Assembly (NCBI RefSeq): GCF_036785885.1
Contig: NC_092323.1
Span: 15,260,501-15,324,500 of the forward strand
Source: Coffea arabica
Taxonomy: Eukaryota; Streptophyta; Magnoliopsida; Gentianales; Rubiaceae
Length of the DNA: 64,000 bases
Direction: 5' to 3'
The notes under the pieces were generated by a model. That model did not search any database. It was not told the DNA's origin and saw only the letters and a list, made by a program, of their open reading frames with translations. Below, piece by piece: positions 1 to 10,124 of this stretch. Positions within the stretch are counted from its first letter, which is position 1. Each line of letters opens with the position of its first letter. The position numbers were made by a program, and so were the translations under genes.

Positions 1-313
1 TAGCAAAAGGATTTTTCCCGTCCATACATGCAATTCAATTTGTGCTTAAATATATATTTTGTTGATCTAATTTCATACGTATTTGTAAAACTTGGCACAC
101 TTGTTTCTAAGTATCATCTGTTACCCCATAGACTATGCTATGAAAAAATGTGCTAAAATTCAAAACAAAAAAAGGGCAATTATGAAATAGTTACTCTAAC
201 ACTACTAATATTGTTTTGCTAATTGATCTATATCTAGTAACTTAAGGTATGGGAACTGAAGTGTAAAAACTGGAAAAGAATTGGAAGAGATAAAGAGATT
301 AATAGTGATTTAC
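1..313 (-). other. intron of the left citrate-binding gene, running off the window
   Basis: This AT-rich stretch follows the splice donor (GTAAAT on the minus strand) of the exon at 314-586. I looked for the expected second exon, which in the paralogue at 4795-5178 opens with G-Y-N-Y-S-S-G-V-W-Q, and did not find it on the minus strand. The second exon therefore lies left of the window or has been lost. The paralogue's intron is only 189 bp, so this one is longer. Confidence 0.6.
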
Positions 314-586
314 TTGGATTATAATTTCTGTACGAGAATTTGTAGGACTATTCTTAGCTAAAGGCTTGTCAGTGGAGTAGACCCAGAGCTTGTGAATTCC
401 ATCAATGAAGCTGTATCGTTGGTCTACAGGGATATCATATGGCTTCTGGATGTGATAAAAGGATGTATTAAATGGGAGTTCAACAAATCCATCTGTTGGA
501 TCAGTTGGCTCTCCAATAGCAAGCTGAGTACTTGCTAGAACGACGACTAAGAGGGAACAGATATTGTGGTAAAAGCTACTACCCAT
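314..586 (-). CDS. citrate-binding protein-like, exon 1 (partial gene)
   Basis: This is the first exon of a secreted citrate-binding-protein family member (alginate lyase 2 fold, as in the Hevea lutoid citrate-binding protein). It encodes 91 codons: a hydrophobic signal peptide (about residues 1-25), then the conserved block F-N-T-S-F-Y-H-I-Q-K-P-Y-D and D-Q-R-Y-S-F, ending R-T-E-I-I-I-Q directly before a GTAAAT donor in phase 0. Exon length (273 bp) and intron phase are identical to the first exon of the gene at 4333-5178, so the two are paralogues, here arranged head to head. The NTS is a potential N-glycosylation site. The C-terminal exon is not in the window, so I cannot tell a live gene from a truncated one. 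The family binds citrate or related acids in Hevea; the function here is inferred. Confidence 0.87.
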
Positions 587-620
587 CTCTCTACCTTGAG
601 ACCAAGAAAATTTTTGTGGT

Positions 621-627
621 ACTTATA
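621..627 (-). promoter_or_regulatory. candidate TATA box of the left citrate-binding gene
   Basis: TATAAGT on the minus strand sits 35-41 bp upstream of the ATG at 586. This would give a very short leader. It is a motif match only. Confidence 0.35.
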
Positions 628-2141
628 ACAACGTATTGAAAGCAACAATGAGAGAAAAATTTGGTGCTGCATTGGCAATTGTTAAGGCGATTACATGACA
701 GTGTTATATCTGTGATTTAGATCAGATCGCGTTTAAACTGTCAAATTCATTCTTTTTAAATGTGCTGTCTCGATCTATGCAGCATCAGCATGGCCGAACT
801 ACTGAATATGAAATTCCATTTTGAAAATGTACCAAAAGCAACAAAGTAAAGTTAGTTCTTTGACCATTGGATTATTACAACGTTGCCTTCTCTTTATTCT
901 TGTGAAATGGTACACATGTAATAGCATAAGTTATGTACATAATTTGAACAGTTCATTTCAGGAGTTTCAATAGCATTTCCTACTAAGGAGTTCAATAATT
1001 AATACGTGCTAAGACTCACTTATTTATTCAATGAGCCAAATATAACATAATTTGAATTGTCAAGAAATTCTCTTGTAATTGTGAAAATCTTGGATTTACA
1101 ATGGAACCAGTCTAGAACATGACCGGTTTCAACTGTAATTTTATATTTTCCTCGTATAAAAGTACTTCTATTTTATCCCATGAAAACTGAAGACGAGATA
1201 AGTACAAAAGTTGCAGGCCAGTGTTTTGGTTTTAGTTCTCCGTTTTTACTAGTTGACAGCTGATAATTCATTGAAAAACCAAAAACATGAAAAACAAAAA
1301 TAAGAAAAGAAAAACGAACGTAGTCATCTGCCTCTGTTTAAATCAGGTGTGTAAGAACGAGTATAAATTAATTCTCCAATTCCCATTATAACTTCTCTGT
1401 ACATTCACCCTGTGAAAATGACAATGCAGGTATCTGGATTTGGTAAAGTAGAAGTAAAAAAATAATGTGAAATGAGGTTTGAATAATCTTTTCCTTGGAT
1501 CAAAAAGTGATAAAAAAAATTTATTTGTCTTCTTGTATCTTGTCATATCATACCTTCTCCTTCCAAAATTGAACTTGTTTGTTTGATCCAGTTGCATTAA
1601 AATAGACAATGATTTGTAATCTGCTTTACACATAAACAGACAAATATATGTATCATATGTAATTTGAACAAGTCAAACAAGAGAAAAAGTCAAATAGAAA
1701 AGCTCTAAAAGCCTTTTAAGATTAATGGTAAGAAACTTTCAAAATCATGTGAAGAGCAGTTAGCAAGAACTTGACCTTTTTCCATAAAGCTAGTTTAAAA
1801 ACATAAAACTAGTCTTCTTCTTGTTTGCTGCATTATACACTTTATCCCTAACTATGACAATGTAACGACGATGTGACATTTTGTTCTAACTATGATCCCT
1901 AACTTTTTTGACCAGCTGCCCGTCATTATTGATTTATATGGTTTTAGTTACTAATGTTATTAGCAAAATTAGCAAGATAAAAGATAGTGCAAATTAATGA
2001 TAATGTATCGTTCTATTTTTGTTATGATACCTTGGAACCTTTGGACCAGCTTTAGCACGTTATCATTGATTTGTTAGGACCTCTATGCCATTAATTTTTG
2101 GTAAAGTTGTCATTGACTATATTTAAATAAGATAAACTTGA

Positions 2142-2229
2142 GAGTTTAGGTTGCAAAGTGTTCAAAATTAAGAATTTAGCTTGTAAAGTGTTCAAAATTA
2201 AAGTTTATGGTGCAAAGTGAAAAAATTAT
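2142..2229. repeat. three-copy ~30-bp imperfect tandem repeat
   Basis: Three successive units share the core TGCAAAGTGTTCAAAATTAA (first two) or TGCAAAGTG (third), with small substitutions. It lies in the intergenic region and has no obvious gene association. Similar wording occurs at 38700-38790 inside a decayed TIR element, so it may be a transposon-end remnant. Confidence 0.5.
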
Positions 2230-4277
2230 ACAAATTCAGGGATGCAATGTGGAGTTCGTCCTTTGAATTAAGAACTTTCTAGGTTTAATTTAAGTACCAA
2301 ATAATCACCTCAATTAAAAGCATAGGTTAGTATGTATTACTTCGAATTGGAAGCAAGCTAGTGCTAAGAAGCAGAGCCAAAGATGATATTAAGCCTTTTT
2401 TTTAAGTGATCAAGTAGGATATCATATCAGCTTCTACTTTGAATATGCTTTTCTTGCCTTCCTAATATGTTTTATGACTTCCATTATTCTCAACACACTG
2501 TTCTCAACACACTTTTCTTGCCTTCCTAATATTAGTTATTAATATTCAAGAGACTTACCTATTTATCCTCAACACACTGTCTTTTCTTGTCATATTGTGC
2601 CATGGAAGCCATATACCAGGAGGGTTGCATTAACGGCTAAGGTGAAGTATAGATAAGAAATTATTTCCCAAAGGTAATATTGTAGTCGGTGGATTTTACA
2701 TATTCAATCAAATGTTCAGATTACATTGAATTATTTCCTTCTTTATTTTTGAACTTGGCTCCTGGAGGGGATTCTTTCTCTCCATTTTTCATAGTACACA
2801 TCTGGATGAATGACACGTGTCTTCATTTATTAACAAGTGTTAAGATTAATCAAATTTAAAATAATTATATCCCTTCTTAATAAATAAAAACACATATCAT
2901 ATATTAGATGTGCATTGTCAAAAATGGAAAAAGAATCTATTGGAGAGGAGCTAAATCCCTTTATTTTCTTTTTCCATTACATCTTAGCGTCATACTAAGA
3001 CTCTTTCTTAGTAACGGAGAAAGAAGGAAAGAAAAACGAGCAAGATGACCACCATGGTCTCTTTTCTCTGTTTATGTTTATGTCTTTTCGGCTTTTTTTC
3101 GATAAGCTATCAAGCGGAAAACCCAAAACAAAGAAAACCGAAACAATTACCTACTCTACACCTTGAATATGTTTATTCTTCAGTTTTCATGGTCTAACGA
3201 GAAAAGTACAAAAAAGCTGTTGAAACCTGTGTGATCATGCACTAACCTCATTCCATTGTAAATCAAAGAATATCCCTATGAAGATTACTTCAAAACAATT
3301 TGAACAATGTTAAAGCGAGCCAAATGTAGCAAATATGCGAGTTTCATTATTCACATCTATTTTCATTTGCACTGACTGATAGATATGAGATTAGCACGTC
3401 AATTATAATCGGCACTCCATATAACAACGTGCCCATGGCTTCAATCCAATCTTAGGGTTGGTCAATCATATTGTTTCACAAATTAATCTGAAAGAGTCTA
3501 AAAGTGAACTGGGCAGTAAATATACTTTATCCTTACAGCTAAGATAATAGATACGCTTTTTTCTTCTAATAATCAAGTAACATAGAGCTTGTTGGTGTGA
3601 AGACTAAGCCATCTGTTAATTACAAACACTTAGTAGTCTAATAGTCAATCGGGCTGTAATTAACTTTACATATTTTACCCTAACAGCTAAGGAGATAGAT
3701 GCATTTTTTTCTTTTAAGAACCAAGTAATTAACATTGTCCTTAAGCCATCTGTCAATTGTAAACAATTTTTGTGGATTTATGAAAAGAACCACAGCTATG
3801 CATACTATACATTTGCTTATTTCTTGTTTTCTTTCGCTTAAGCAGCCTGCTCAGGAGACAAACTATAGGGAGAAATCCCGAAGTTAATGTAACTTAGGGC
3901 ACATTCTGTGCTCTATAAATATAAATAAGATTCAAACTCCCAACTTGTCATTGAAGAAAGTATTAAATTCAAATGTTTAAATAGGTTGGAATATCATTAT
4001 TTAGAAAATGTACAAAGAATCAGTATTGTCCATATGTCCTTTACACGACTTAACTTTTCTCTTCTATGGATATAAATTTCTATGTCATGTACAAAGATTA
4101 GATCTACGTACCAAGATTGCATTATGAAATTAAACTATGCTGTTTTACCGAAATTGCGTGACGTTGGCTCATGTTCAAACTAATCAAAAAGTTGAGAAAG
4201 TCATTTCCTTCGCCTTAGCAATTAAAAATTCGCGATAGTATGATAGTATATGAGGAATCTAGGAAGGTTTAATTTTC

Positions 4278-4284
4278 TATAAAT
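4278..4284 (+). promoter_or_regulatory. candidate TATA box of the right citrate-binding gene
   Basis: TATAAAT lies about 50 bp upstream of the ATG at 4333, a normal plant TATA-to-ATG distance for a short leader. An out-of-frame ATG at 4323 precedes the chosen start by 10 bp. The 4333 ATG is preferred because it alone leads into a signal peptide and the conserved family sequence. Confidence 0.45.
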
Positions 4285-4332
4285 CCCTTCTCAGGTATTC
4301 ATTGAAGTCCACTACTTTGTTCATGGTAAGAG

Positions 4333-5178
4333 ATGACATCTTTTTCCTCAACCTTCTTGCAATTTGCCATTCTCCAATTCCTCTTGTACAAGGTCCTCTG
4401 CTGTGAAGGACCTGTGGATCCATCCAAGGGCTTCATTTCTTTGCCTTTTAATACATCATTTTACCACATTCAGAAACCATATGATGTGCCTGTAGATCAA
4501 AGATACAAGTTCGTAGATGGAGTTCACTATTTGTGGGTATTTTCAACCGATAAACCACACACTCCCACTAGTCATACAAAACCTCGAACTGAGATTGGGA
4601 TACAGGTATGAAAAATTCTATTGCCTATCCATTTTTGACAAAAATATGCTCATGTAGTACCGTCAATGTAGAAAAATGTTCATACCAGTAGGTTTGGATA
4701 CATATCACGTAACATTCATATAATTTTCAGATACTCTGAAATTCTTTCGAACATCCGACACCAATATGAATTTTATTTTCGCCAATTCTTGTAGGGGTAT
4801 AACTATTCTTCAGGTGTTTGGCAATTTGATTTTTACGTGCCATCGGGGACATCAGGTGTCTGCATCATGCAAGTTTTCGGGGCAACTGCTCCTCATGCCA
4901 CAACTCTGATGCTTAGGGTTTACAATGGCTCACTCTTTTACTATACTGATTCTGTTCTGGTTCCAAGCGTCTATGACAAGTGGTTTCATCTCAATGTGGT
5001 TCAAGATGTTTTAGCTGCAAAGGTGAAGGTTTTCATTGATGGTTGTCTAAAGATTGTCGCAGATGGCCGTGGAGGCACCTCACATACTTTCAAATGTGGT
5101 GTTTATGCTCAAAATGATGATTCTTATCGCATGGAATCACGATGGAAGAACATCGAAATTCTAAAAATAAGAGATTGA
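4333..5178 (+). CDS. citrate-binding protein (alginate lyase 2-like fold), two exons
   Basis: Exons are 4333-4605 and 4795-5178, with a 189-bp phase-0 GT-AG intron, giving 218 aa. This is close to the Hevea citrate-binding protein precursor. Residues 1-24 are a signal peptide, so the protein enters the secretory pathway; in Hevea the homologue resides in vacuole-like lutoids. Family marks visible in order are F-N-T-S-F-Y-H-I-Q-K-P-Y-D, D-Q-R-Y-K-F, R-T-E-I-G-I-Q, G-Y-N-Y-S-S-G-V-W-Q-F, V-P-S-G-T-S-G-V, M-L-R-V-Y-N-G, and the C-terminal K-C-G-V-Y-A-Q-N-D-D followed by M-E-S-R-W-K-N-I. All conserved blocks are intact and no lesion is visible. The role in organic-acid binding or storage is inferred from the family. 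Bacterial relatives are polysaccharide lyases, but plant members are not known to me as active lyases. Confidence 0.93.
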
Positions 5179-5349
5179 TGTTGTATTTAAGATGGTTTTT
5201 CTTTTGTAATGCGGAATAATATAGTGGTTCATTAGTGATTAAACATTATTGGTGTTTGTTTGTTGTGTTGTTGTTTGAGGAAATTATACCAAATGGGAAA
5301 TTAAATTCTACAAGGTCATTACTTAGATTACCATATCTACTTTGATGTC
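5179..5349 (+). other. 3' flank of the citrate-binding gene
   Basis: This short AT-rich region contains the probable 3' UTR (an AATAATAT-type poly(A) context near 5215) up to the retrotransposon target site. No other feature is visible. Confidence 0.4.
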
Positions 5350-5354
5350 AATAT
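5350..5354. repeat. target-site duplication AATAT (left)
   Basis: AATAT directly abuts the TG of the left LTR and is repeated exactly at 15478-15482 after the CA of the right LTR. The 5-bp length is typical of Ty3/gypsy and related LTR elements. It shows that everything from 5355 to 15477 behaved as one insertion. Confidence 0.93.
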
Positions 5355-7272
5355 TGACGGGTTTTCACTTTAAGTGCAAGTTTAATTCCGATTTTACACC
5401 CGTTGGACTGCAAGTATACAGGTCGCAATTTTAGTACAAGATGCGTATCGGGTCGATCCCACGAGGAGCAATTTAAACAATTACTAAGCCCCTGTTCTCT
5501 CTATTATTTAGACTTACAATTAATTTTTGAGCAGAGAAAGTCTAATGCTGTAATCTACAAATCTGATATACAAATCTAGTTTAACAAATGCTGAATGCAA
5601 ATAGAGAAATTTCACTTAATGAAGATTCTAGGGATGTAGATTCCACTTATGGCATAAACTACACAAATGAATGGATTTACTTCTTGCTATTATTCTTGCT
5701 TAACCAGAGATTTATTTCCAAGATTACCAAGTCTCATTTTCATGATGAAATGGCTTAGAGCAATATAGATTTCCCTATTTTCATGGTGAAATACTACTAC
5801 TACTCCGTTTTATTTCATGAAATGCTCAATAATCCACCTAAGTGTATCTCTATTTTCATGAACATACAACTCAAGCACTACTCATGTGTTTCAATTGTTA
5901 TTACCAATTCTCATTGAATAATAACACTATAAACATGCTATTGGTGATCAATCAATAACAAGAAATCACAGCTACACAAGTAGACAAGTTAACTCAAGAT
6001 ATAACAAGTGTAAATCACATTCAATTAGTATTATTTAGCCATAAGTTTCATCTACTCCCTAGATGAAGGAGTTTAGCTACTCATGAATGATTTAACAATC
6101 AAATTCACAAGTTTATTACTGCAAAACATCATAAAGTACAAGTATAAGAAAGATAAAAGAAAGCTTAGCCAATTGAAGGTGAAGCTCTCCAATTCCTGCT
6201 ATGTTCTTGCACAATATGATTACAAGTGAAAACTCTAAATGCTTCTCTAAGAACTCTTAACTAGAGAGAAAACTTGTTGCAAGAAGGAAAACTAGCTACG
6301 TCTGGTCATCCAGGCTTCTCCCCTGTATTTCTGCATAAAAGGTGGTAGAAATTCCATTCCTCTCACTTCATAATTTCCTCCACTCAGATTTTGTAAAAAG
6401 AAGTCAAAGATATGATGTTTCCTTTTGTCCACACTCATTTGGTCTTCTCTTTTATTGCAGAAGCATGTGCACCGAATTCCCTTGCATCTTATAGCTGGAA
6501 AGTGGTATGCACACAAGAGAATTGACTGAGTCAAATTGCAGAATTTCGGCTATAAAACGCGCCTACACAAAACGCGGTATAAACTCGCGTTTTTTCTACT
6601 CGCGTTTTCACTCTGGCCTTATTTCAACTGCGATTTTCTCCATGATAAAGGCCAAACTAGCTTTTGTGCAAAACACAAAAGTTGTAGCCCTTTGAGTTAG
6701 CTTTCCAATGCTTCAAGAATCATCCAAATCTGAGCATTGTAGCCTGAGATATGATCGAAATACTGTCACCTGTTCAAACCTCTGTTTTAACTTCCGACCA
6801 CAGAATGCAGCTTCTGTATTCCAACGTTTTGCCCATGAAGATGGCAGAAATGGATTTCGATGTCTTCATACGAATTGTAGGTCTCTTTCTTAGCTTTAAA
6901 ATGGTATAAAGATCACCTCAATCCGATAAGTGTAGCTCCAGATATGGTCAAAATACTGAAGAGTGTCAAAACTGACTTGTATTGCATTTCCTCACTTGAA
7001 CATTTTTCACTTCATTCTTCTTGTTGCCACTTGAATTCATCACCAAATCTCTATTTTTTACCTCATTTGACATCCTTTGGTGATTGAATCATCATTCCTG
7101 CATAAAAATGAAGTTTTTACCATTAAAATCAATAGAAATGCAATATTATCCACTTTTACCAAAAATATATAATTTTACCAAAAACCTCTTTATTTTATTT
7201 ATAAAACTAAATAATCAACTCAAAATTAACTAATAAAATGCACTTAAAAATACGTAAAATAAACTCTTATCA
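5355..7272 (-). repeat. LTR-A copy 1 (3' LTR of the composite element)
   Basis: The LTR is 1,918 bp and starts TGACGGG, ending TTATCA on the plus strand. Wherever I compared it with 13560-15477 the sequence was identical, including all derived reading frames. Near one end it carries the block GGGTCGATCCCACGAGGA, shared in related form by the other LTRs in this window. A CGCG-rich cluster lies at 6555-6608. ORFs inside it (such as 6292-6534) recur in the other LTR only because the LTRs are identical. Confidence 0.95.
6555..6608. promoter_or_regulatory. CGCG motif cluster in LTR-A (second copy at 14760-14813)
   Basis: Four CGCG cores occur within 54 bp (AAAACGCGCC, AAAACGCGGT, ACTCGCGTTT, ACTCGCGTTT) in otherwise AT-rich DNA. 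The same words form the array at 11531-11816 in the internal region. The position inside the LTR would suit promoter or enhancer elements; this function is inference. Confidence 0.5.
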
Positions 7273-7287
7273 AATACCCCCACACTT
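7273..7287 (-). other. polypurine tract next to LTR-A copy 1
   Basis: On the minus strand GTGTGGGGGTATT runs directly into the TGATAAG start of the LTR. This is where a plus-strand primer is expected, and it confirms minus-strand orientation of the element. A matching tract lies beside LTR-B at 10125-10138. Confidence 0.75.
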
Positions 7288-7678
7288 GAATCATTGCTTG
7301 TCCTCAAGCAATATGAAATTCCAACCATCAATGATCCAAAAATTGAAAATAAACATATGTAGTATTTCAACTCCATTTCCTTGAATCAAGGTAAATAACC
7401 CTTATGTGATCTTTCCATTAAGTTCAAGTACTCATAATATCAAGCAAAGAAGAGCCAAGTATACCATAATTTTACCAATTCAACTCAACTTCTTATTTTT
7501 ATCCAATTTCGCAAGCAAGCAACTCCTATAGTCAATAAAGATGCTAACTAATCTCATGATCAACTTCTTATTTTTCTTAAAGAGGGATTTAATTTACTTC
7601 TTCTTTTTTTTTTCTCTTTTTTATATATATATATATATATTTTAAGGATTAAATATTACTTAAGTTGTGAAAAATGCC

Positions 7679-7821
7679 TTTTGACGCGAAGATCAACATT
7701 TTTAGATGCAGATCCCCGGTTACTCAACATTTCACATACTCAAGTTGCTTTGCATACTCTTAATTCAAGTACCTTTTTACGCGAATGTCGACATTTGTAG
7801 ATGCCAACCCCCGGTTACTCG
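7679..7821. repeat. paired ~47-bp motif (two of four copies in the element)
   Basis: Copies at 7679-7726 and 7773-7821 share TTTTACGCGAA..TCGACATTT.TAGATG and CCCCGGTTACTC. Two more copies occur at 10486-10534 and 10582-10628 in the other internal segment. Each pair is separated by the same spacer (AAGTTGCTTTGCATACTC). The conservation between diverged units suggests a structural or cis-acting RNA role, which is inference. Confidence 0.6.
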
Positions 7822-8348
7822 GTACGAGAATCATTGGAGTAGAATAACCCTTTTTTTTTTTTTTTTTGATGTATATATATAATAAAATTCCCTCTAAGAG
7901 TAATCATGAGAAGAGTATGACACTTATTAACCATATTAATTTCTTATCTTATAAAATTAGATAAAAAGAAGAATTTTCATCAAATATACAAAATGTAGGC
8001 ATAATTTTCTCCACTTTACTAGATATACTTTCCTATAAATGTAAAAATTATAATCACATAAAAATCATTTCCAAATTTCATAAGAAAAGAAGTATCAAAA
8101 CCGCATATATTTATTTCAAAAGGATAAGTGACAAAATTTTATTTATTTATTATAGTTAATAACATATATATGTATAAGGTTTTGGAAAAATTTTGACAGA
8201 ATCTCCCCTTAAAAGTGGACTAAAACTCCCTGCCAGCAACCACAAGAAACACCATTTAAGCACAAGAATTATATCAAACACAACTAAAACCACAAGTATC
8301 ACACATATTTCTCCCCCCACACTTAAATTACACATTGTCCTAAAAACT

Positions 8349-10124
8349 TGACGGGTATTTTACATACGTGCAAGCTAAAAAATACCGAATTACACCCGTT
8401 CACTGCAAGTATACAGATCAACTAGTAGTTTAGGGTATATATCGGGTCGATCCCACAAGGAAGAGTGAACAATTACCGGTATTACTAAAGCTTCTCTATT
8501 ATTTAGACTATCAATGAATAATAAGAAATTTAACCTACTGCACTTATACAAGAAATTAACAAATAAAAGCTCCTTAGGTTGTGGTATCCCTAACTACTCA
8601 TGCAAGTGTTATATTTGGATCATTGAGTACTACATCTAGGCTAGTTATGGTGTAATTTCCTTATGCATTTGAATCCTACTTTCGTAGTGAATCAATTATA
8701 CTCATAACTAATCCATACCTATTTTCATGGTTATGAAATTAGCTACAAGTTCATTTTTTCAATGAAATTACATGAAATGAATCACTAAAAACCACATAAG
8801 TGCACCTCTACTTTCGTGAGTGTACTCCCTATGTTTAGCACTTCTTGAACTAGTGTTAAATCTCAATTTTCATTGCAGAAACAACACCTTAGATAATCAC
8901 AATTAATGGTACCAGATTAATCATGATTTCAAGAGCTAAAGTGCTAAATAACTTGCTCAAATCATAGCAGTCAAATAACCAAATAATAAACACTAACAAT
9001 TATAGAAAGTTCAACCAAACCCAAGGCTTAAACTTTAGATACACATATTAAACACAAAATCCAGAACTTGTATATTAACTAAACTTGGAATCAAGTACAA
9101 AAGATAAAGAGTTTGGAAGGAATACAACCCTTGTCACATGAGCTTTCTTCCTTGCCTTCTTCATCCTCCATCTTCATCCTAATCTAGATAATAAACAAGA
9201 GTGGATGAACTAACTAGCTAAACTATACTACACTAATCTAATACTAAGAGAATGGAAAAACTACATTTCTGCACTTCCAAGCTTCTCCCGTATATTTCTC
9301 CCTATTTTCCTGCTATGAACTCCAATCCCTCTTACAATGAATTTGGCTATTTTTTTATGAAAGGTCAAGGAATGAAGCTTTACACTTTCTCCTTACAGCT
9401 GGTAATGTCTCTCACATGTCTAGCATCCAATGTGAGTTGGTGGGGGTGAAATTGAGTTTTACGCGTACAGAGCAGCCTTTTCTGACCACAATCCGGCCAG
9501 GAATCCGGCCACAAATCCGGCCAAATTCCGGCCGGATTGCTACAGTGACCATTTGGTCACTTCTGGTTCAATTTCCAGCTCTGCTCCGATTTTGCATCAA
9601 CTTCCACTGAACTTTTCTTGATGCTAAAAGCTGATTTAGCTCTTGACCAAAACATAAAACTTGTAGCCCTTTGAGTTAGCTTTCCAATGCATCAAGAATC
9701 ATCTCATTTGAATCTGTGTAGGCGGAGAAATGACCGAAATACCCTTACCTGCTCATTGCCCTGTTCCAGTTTCGACCAGTAGAAATTTGCTATTGTAATT
9801 CGGCATTTTGACCTGGAAAACCTTCAAACTGGATTTAGATGTCTTCACCAAAGTTGTAGATCTATCTCTTATCTTCAAATTGGTTCAAGAATCATCTTAA
9901 TCCGATCATTGTAGCTCAAGTTATAGCCGAAATACAAAAATGTGTCAAAACTGTCAAAATACACAAAATCCAAGTAAAAAATGATAAAAACCTCATTTAA
10001 TCACTTAAAAGCATTTTTCACCAATTATAGCCAAAATGATTCATATTCTACCAATAATATAACTAAAGTGACTAAAAATAATATAAAATATCATACAATT
10101 ATTACGTAAATTAGTCACTTATCA
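8349..10124 (-). repeat. LTR-B: diverged internal LTR
   Basis: This 1,776-bp LTR is homologous to LTR-A but clearly diverged throughout. It starts TGACGGGTATT, keeps TACACCCGTT, CTGCAAGTATACAG and CGGGTCGATCCCAC, and ends CACTTATCA before its own purine tract. It serves as 3' LTR of the right-hand unit and stands where a 5' LTR of the left-hand unit would be. No primer binding site follows it; only AAAAACT remains. It has no target duplication of its own. Confidence 0.9.
9490..9538. repeat. ATCCGGCC short tandem array in LTR-B
   Basis: Four ATCCGGCC or TTCCGGCC words occur in 49 bp, ending in the palindrome CCGGCCGG. The array occupies the same relative position in LTR-B that the CGCG cluster occupies in LTR-A. 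Confidence 0.6.

Larger units (their letters stand above)
587..4332. other. divergent intergenic region between the two citrate-binding genes
   Basis: There is no convincing gene in these 3.7 kb. The region should hold both promoters. Parts of it are inverted copies of each other: about 940-1340 read forward resembles about 3040-3420 read in reverse (for example CCATGAAAACTGAAGA at 1179 on plus and near 3190 on minus, and GATTTACAATGGAA on both arms). Both genes also share a CGCCTTARCAATT motif within about 120 bp of their start codons. Short direct repeats occur at 2142-2229 and 2450-2575. The rest is AT-rich with no recognisable feature. Confidence 0.6.
7273..8348 (-). repeat. duplicated 3' internal segment of the composite element
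   Basis: This segment is homologous to about 10125-11217; both begin after an LTR with the same purine tract and the words CTTGAAYCATTGCTTGTCC. The homology stops at CACATTGTCC (8331-8340), where the sequence jumps to AAAAACT and the LTR-B boundary. The primer binding site, gag and most of the internal region are therefore missing from this second unit. No coding sequence is present. Confidence 0.85.

Noticed and set aside
6292-6534. 80-codon minus ORF repeated exactly at 14497-14739
   Set aside because: Both lie in the identical outer LTRs; the conservation comes from LTR identity. The translation matches no domain I know.
8349-10124. LTR-B as an independent solo LTR inserted into the larger element
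   Set aside because: It has no flanking target duplication, and both sides are the element's own internal sequence (purine tract on one side, post-LTR AAAAACT on the other), so it is part of a shared-LTR structure.
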